64,000 nt of DNA from Rattus norvegicus (lineage: Eukaryota; Chordata; Mammalia; Rodentia; Muridae): contig NC_086026.1 of NCBI RefSeq assembly GCF_036323735.1, positions 88,867,359 through 88,931,358 of the forward strand, read 5' to 3'. Positions within the stretch are counted from its first letter, which is position 1; each line of letters starts with the position of its first letter. The position numbers were made by a program, and so were the translations under genes. This document shows positions 61,186 to 64,000 of this stretch, piece by piece. Under the pieces are notes generated by a model, which saw only the letters and a list, made by a program, of their open reading frames with translations, was not told where the DNA came from and made no database searches.

Positions 61186-63564
61186 TATCAAAATTTAGAG
61201 CAGAATTCTATCAGACCTTCAAAGAAGATCTAATACCAATACTCCTCAAACTAGTCCATAAAATAGAAACAGAAGGAACACTAAAACCAATTCATTCTTT
61301 GAAAGCACAATTGTACTTATACCTAAACCACAAAAATACTCTACAAAAAAAGAGAACTTCAGACCAATTTCTTTCATGAATATCAATGCAAATGTACTAA
61401 ATAAGATTCTAGCAAACTGAATCCAAGAACACATCAAAATGATCATTCACCATGATCAAGTAGGCTTCATCGCAGTGATGTAGGGATGGTTCAATATATG
61501 GAAATCCATCAACATAATCCACTATATAAGCAAACTCAAAGGAAAAAACCCTACATGATCTTCTCATTAGATGCTGAGAAAGCATTTAATAAAATTCAAC
61601 ACCCTTCATGATAAAAGTCTTAGAAAAATCAACAATTCAAGGCCCATACCTAAACATAGTAAAAGCAATACACAGAAAACCAGTAGCCAACATCAAATTA
61701 AATGGAGAGAAACTTGAAGCAATCCGACTAAAATCAGGAACTAGATAAAGCTGCCCATTCCCTCCCTACCTATTTAATATAGTAATTGAAATACTAGCCA
61801 GAGCAATTAGACAACAAAAGTAGGTCAAAGGGATAAAAAATTGAAAAGAAAAAGTCAAAATATCATTACTTGCAGATGATATGATTGTATGCTTAAGTGA
61901 CCCCAAAAATTCCACCAGAGAAGTCCTACAGATGATAAACAACTTCAGCAAAGTGGCTGGATATAAAATTAACTCAAAGAAATCAGTAGCCTTCCTTTAC
62001 TCAAAAGATAAACAGGCTAAGAAAGAAATTAGGGAAATGACACCCTTCACAGTAGTCACAAATAATATAAAATACCTTGGTGTGACTCTAATCAAGCAAG
62101 TGAAAATCTGTATGACAAGAACTTAAAGTCACTAAAGAAAGAATTCAAAAAAGATCTCAGAAGATGGAAAGAGCTCCCATGCCCATGGATTGGCAGGATT
62201 AATATTGTAAAAATGGCCATCTTGCAGAGAGAAATCTACTGATTCAGTGAAATCTCCATAAAAATTCCAACTCAATTTTTCCTAGAGTTAGAGCAATTTG
62301 CAAATCCATGAAATAACAAAAAACTCAGAATAGCAAAAACGAATCTCAACAATAAAAGAACTTCTGGGTGAATTATCATCCTTAATCTCAAACTGTATCA
62401 CAGAACAATCATAATAAAAACTGCATGGTATTGGTACAGAGACAGGCAGGTAGAATACTATTGACCCAATACTAAGACCCAAAAATGAACCCACACACCT
62501 ATGGTCACTTGATCTTTGACAGAGGAGTGAAAACCATTAGTGGAAAACAGACAGCATTTTCAACAAATGGTGCTGGTTCAATTGGAGGTCAACATGAAGA
62601 GAAGAATGCAAATTGACCAATTCTTATCACCTTTTACAAAAATCATGTCCACATAAAACCAGATACACTGAAACTAATAGAAGAGAAAGTGGGGAAGAGC
62701 CTTGAACACGTAGGCATAGGGGAAAATATCCTGAACAGAAAACTAATTGCTTATGCTCTAAGATTATGAATTGATGAATGGGACCTCATAAAATAGTTAA
62801 GTTTCTGTAAGACAAAGGACATTGTCAATAGGACAAAACAGCAACCAACAGATTGGGAAAAGATCTTTATCAATCCTACATTTGATAGAGGACTAATATC
62901 CAATATATACAAAGGACTCAAGAAGTTAGAGTCCAGAGGATCAAATAATCCTATTAAAACATGGGGTACAGAGTTAAACAAAGAATTCTCAAGTGAGGAA
63001 TACCAAATGGCAGAGAAGCACCTAAAGAAATGTTCAACATTATTAGTCAACAGGGAAAGATAAATTAAAACAACCCTGAGATTCTACCTCACACCAGTGA
63101 GAATGGCTAAGATCAAAAACTCAGATGACAGCAGATGCTGGTGAGAATGTGGAGAAAGAGGAACACTCCTCCATTGTTGGTGGGATTACAAGCTGATATA
63201 ACCACTCTTGATATCAGTCTGGAGGTTCTTCGGAAAATTGGATATAGTATTACTTGAAGATTCAGCTATACCACTCCTGGGCATATATCTAAAAGATGCT
63301 CCAACATATAACAAGGACACATGCTCTACTATGTTCATAGCAGAATTATTCATTATAGCCAGAAACTGGAAAAATCCCAGATGTTCTTCAACAGAGAAAT
63401 ATGTACAGAAAATTTGGTTCATTTGCACAATGGAATACTACTCAGCTATTAAAAACAATGACTACAACAAATTTTTAGGCAAACGGATGGAACTAGAAAA
63501 TATCTTCCTGAGTAAGTTAACGCAGTCACAACATGGAGTGTACTCACTGATAAGCGGATGTTAG
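61186..63564 (+). pseudogene. Degenerate L1 ORF2 (RT to C-terminus)
   Basis: Its length (about 2.37 kb) matches residues 478-1275 of the intact ORF2. The RT aspartate region survives as 'gcagatgatatgattgta' (ADDMIV-like, about 61871-61888), and a 118-codon frame at 63208-63564 keeps the C-terminal end (SAIKNND, LISGC). In-frame stops occur throughout, for example after 'gaactagataaagc' at about 61739, so no protein is expected. Confidence 0.9.
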
Positions 63565-64000
63565 CCCAATGCTTGGAATACCCACGATACACTTCACAGA
63601 CCACGTGAACCTCAAGAAGGAAGACCAAAATGTGGATGCTTCAGTCCTTCTTAGAAGGGAGAACAAAATAGGGGAAGAAATACAGGGACAAAGAGTGGAG
63701 CAGGGACTAAAGAATAGGTCATCCAGAGACTGCCCCACCTGGGGATCCATCCCATATGCAGCCACCAAACCCAGTAACTATTGCTGATGCCAAGAAGTGC
63801 TTGCTGACAGGAGCCTGATATGGATACTGATACAGATGAGGATGCTTGCAGCTCACCATCGGACTGAGCACACAGACCCCAGTGGAAGAGTTAGGGGAAA
63901 GGACTGAAGTAGTTGAAGGGGTTTGTCTCCCCAGAGGAAGAACAATATCAACCCACCAGAGCTCCCAGGCACTAATCCACCAATCAGTGAGTACACATGG
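61186..64000 (+). mobile_element. L1: Old LINE-1, sense, 5'-truncated, runs off the window
   Basis: Starts abruptly in ORF2 at the equivalent of about residue 478 ('gcagaattctatcagacctt'), continues through the reverse transcriptase and C-terminus to the stop at 63562-63564, then the older-type 3' UTR. No tail is reached before the window ends. Many stops and indels make it inactive. Confidence 0.93.

Overview
The window looks like rodent nuclear DNA, most likely rat (Rattus). It is AT-rich and gene-poor, and is packed with LINE-1 fragments, B1, B2 and B3/B4 SINEs and long dinucleotide microsatellites. Two insertions of the ID SINE family, which is amplified in rat, and an L1 whose 5' end is built from ~605-bp CpG-rich repeats favour rat over mouse. 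I find no host protein-coding gene, no functional tRNA or rRNA gene, no CRISPR array and nothing prokaryotic. The only convincing long reading frames are the two proteins of one LINE-1 element.

Layout. 1-10 kb: AT-rich non-coding DNA with a short young L1 3' fragment (2342-2623), a GC-rich rodent repeat with an 18-bp tandem array (about 3290-4150), B3 and B1 SINEs, a probable hAT/URR1-like DNA transposon (6063-6445) and a pentamer array (8306-8385). 10-13 kb: two nearly identical L1 3' ends in inverted orientation. 15-18.5 kb: an old antisense L1 whose ORF2 is split by a ~270-bp pyrimidine microsatellite. 18.5-32 kb: mostly unrecognised sequence with small SINE and L1 relics and short tandem duplications. 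32-46 kb: many L1 pieces, including two showing the 5'-inversion (twin-priming) structure, and two ID insertions. 46-58 kb: an old antisense L1 interrupted by a full-length young L1. 58-64 kb: further degenerate L1 pieces, the last running off the window.

The centrepiece is the sense-strand L1 at 50944-58019. It has two tandem promoter monomers, an uninterrupted 350-codon ORF1 (RNA-binding chaperone), a 59-bp spacer, an uninterrupted 1275-codon ORF2 (endonuclease, reverse transcriptase, Cys-rich end) with all catalytic residues I could check, a G-rich 3' UTR, and a perfect 15-bp target-site duplication. Between the L1's own A-tract and the terminal A-tract lie about 121 bp of unrelated sequence with its own AATAAA. 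That is the signature of a 3' transduction and tags the unknown parent locus. ORF1p and ORF2p would act together in cis as a ribonucleoprotein on the L1 RNA, and the same machinery explains the SINE insertions around it.
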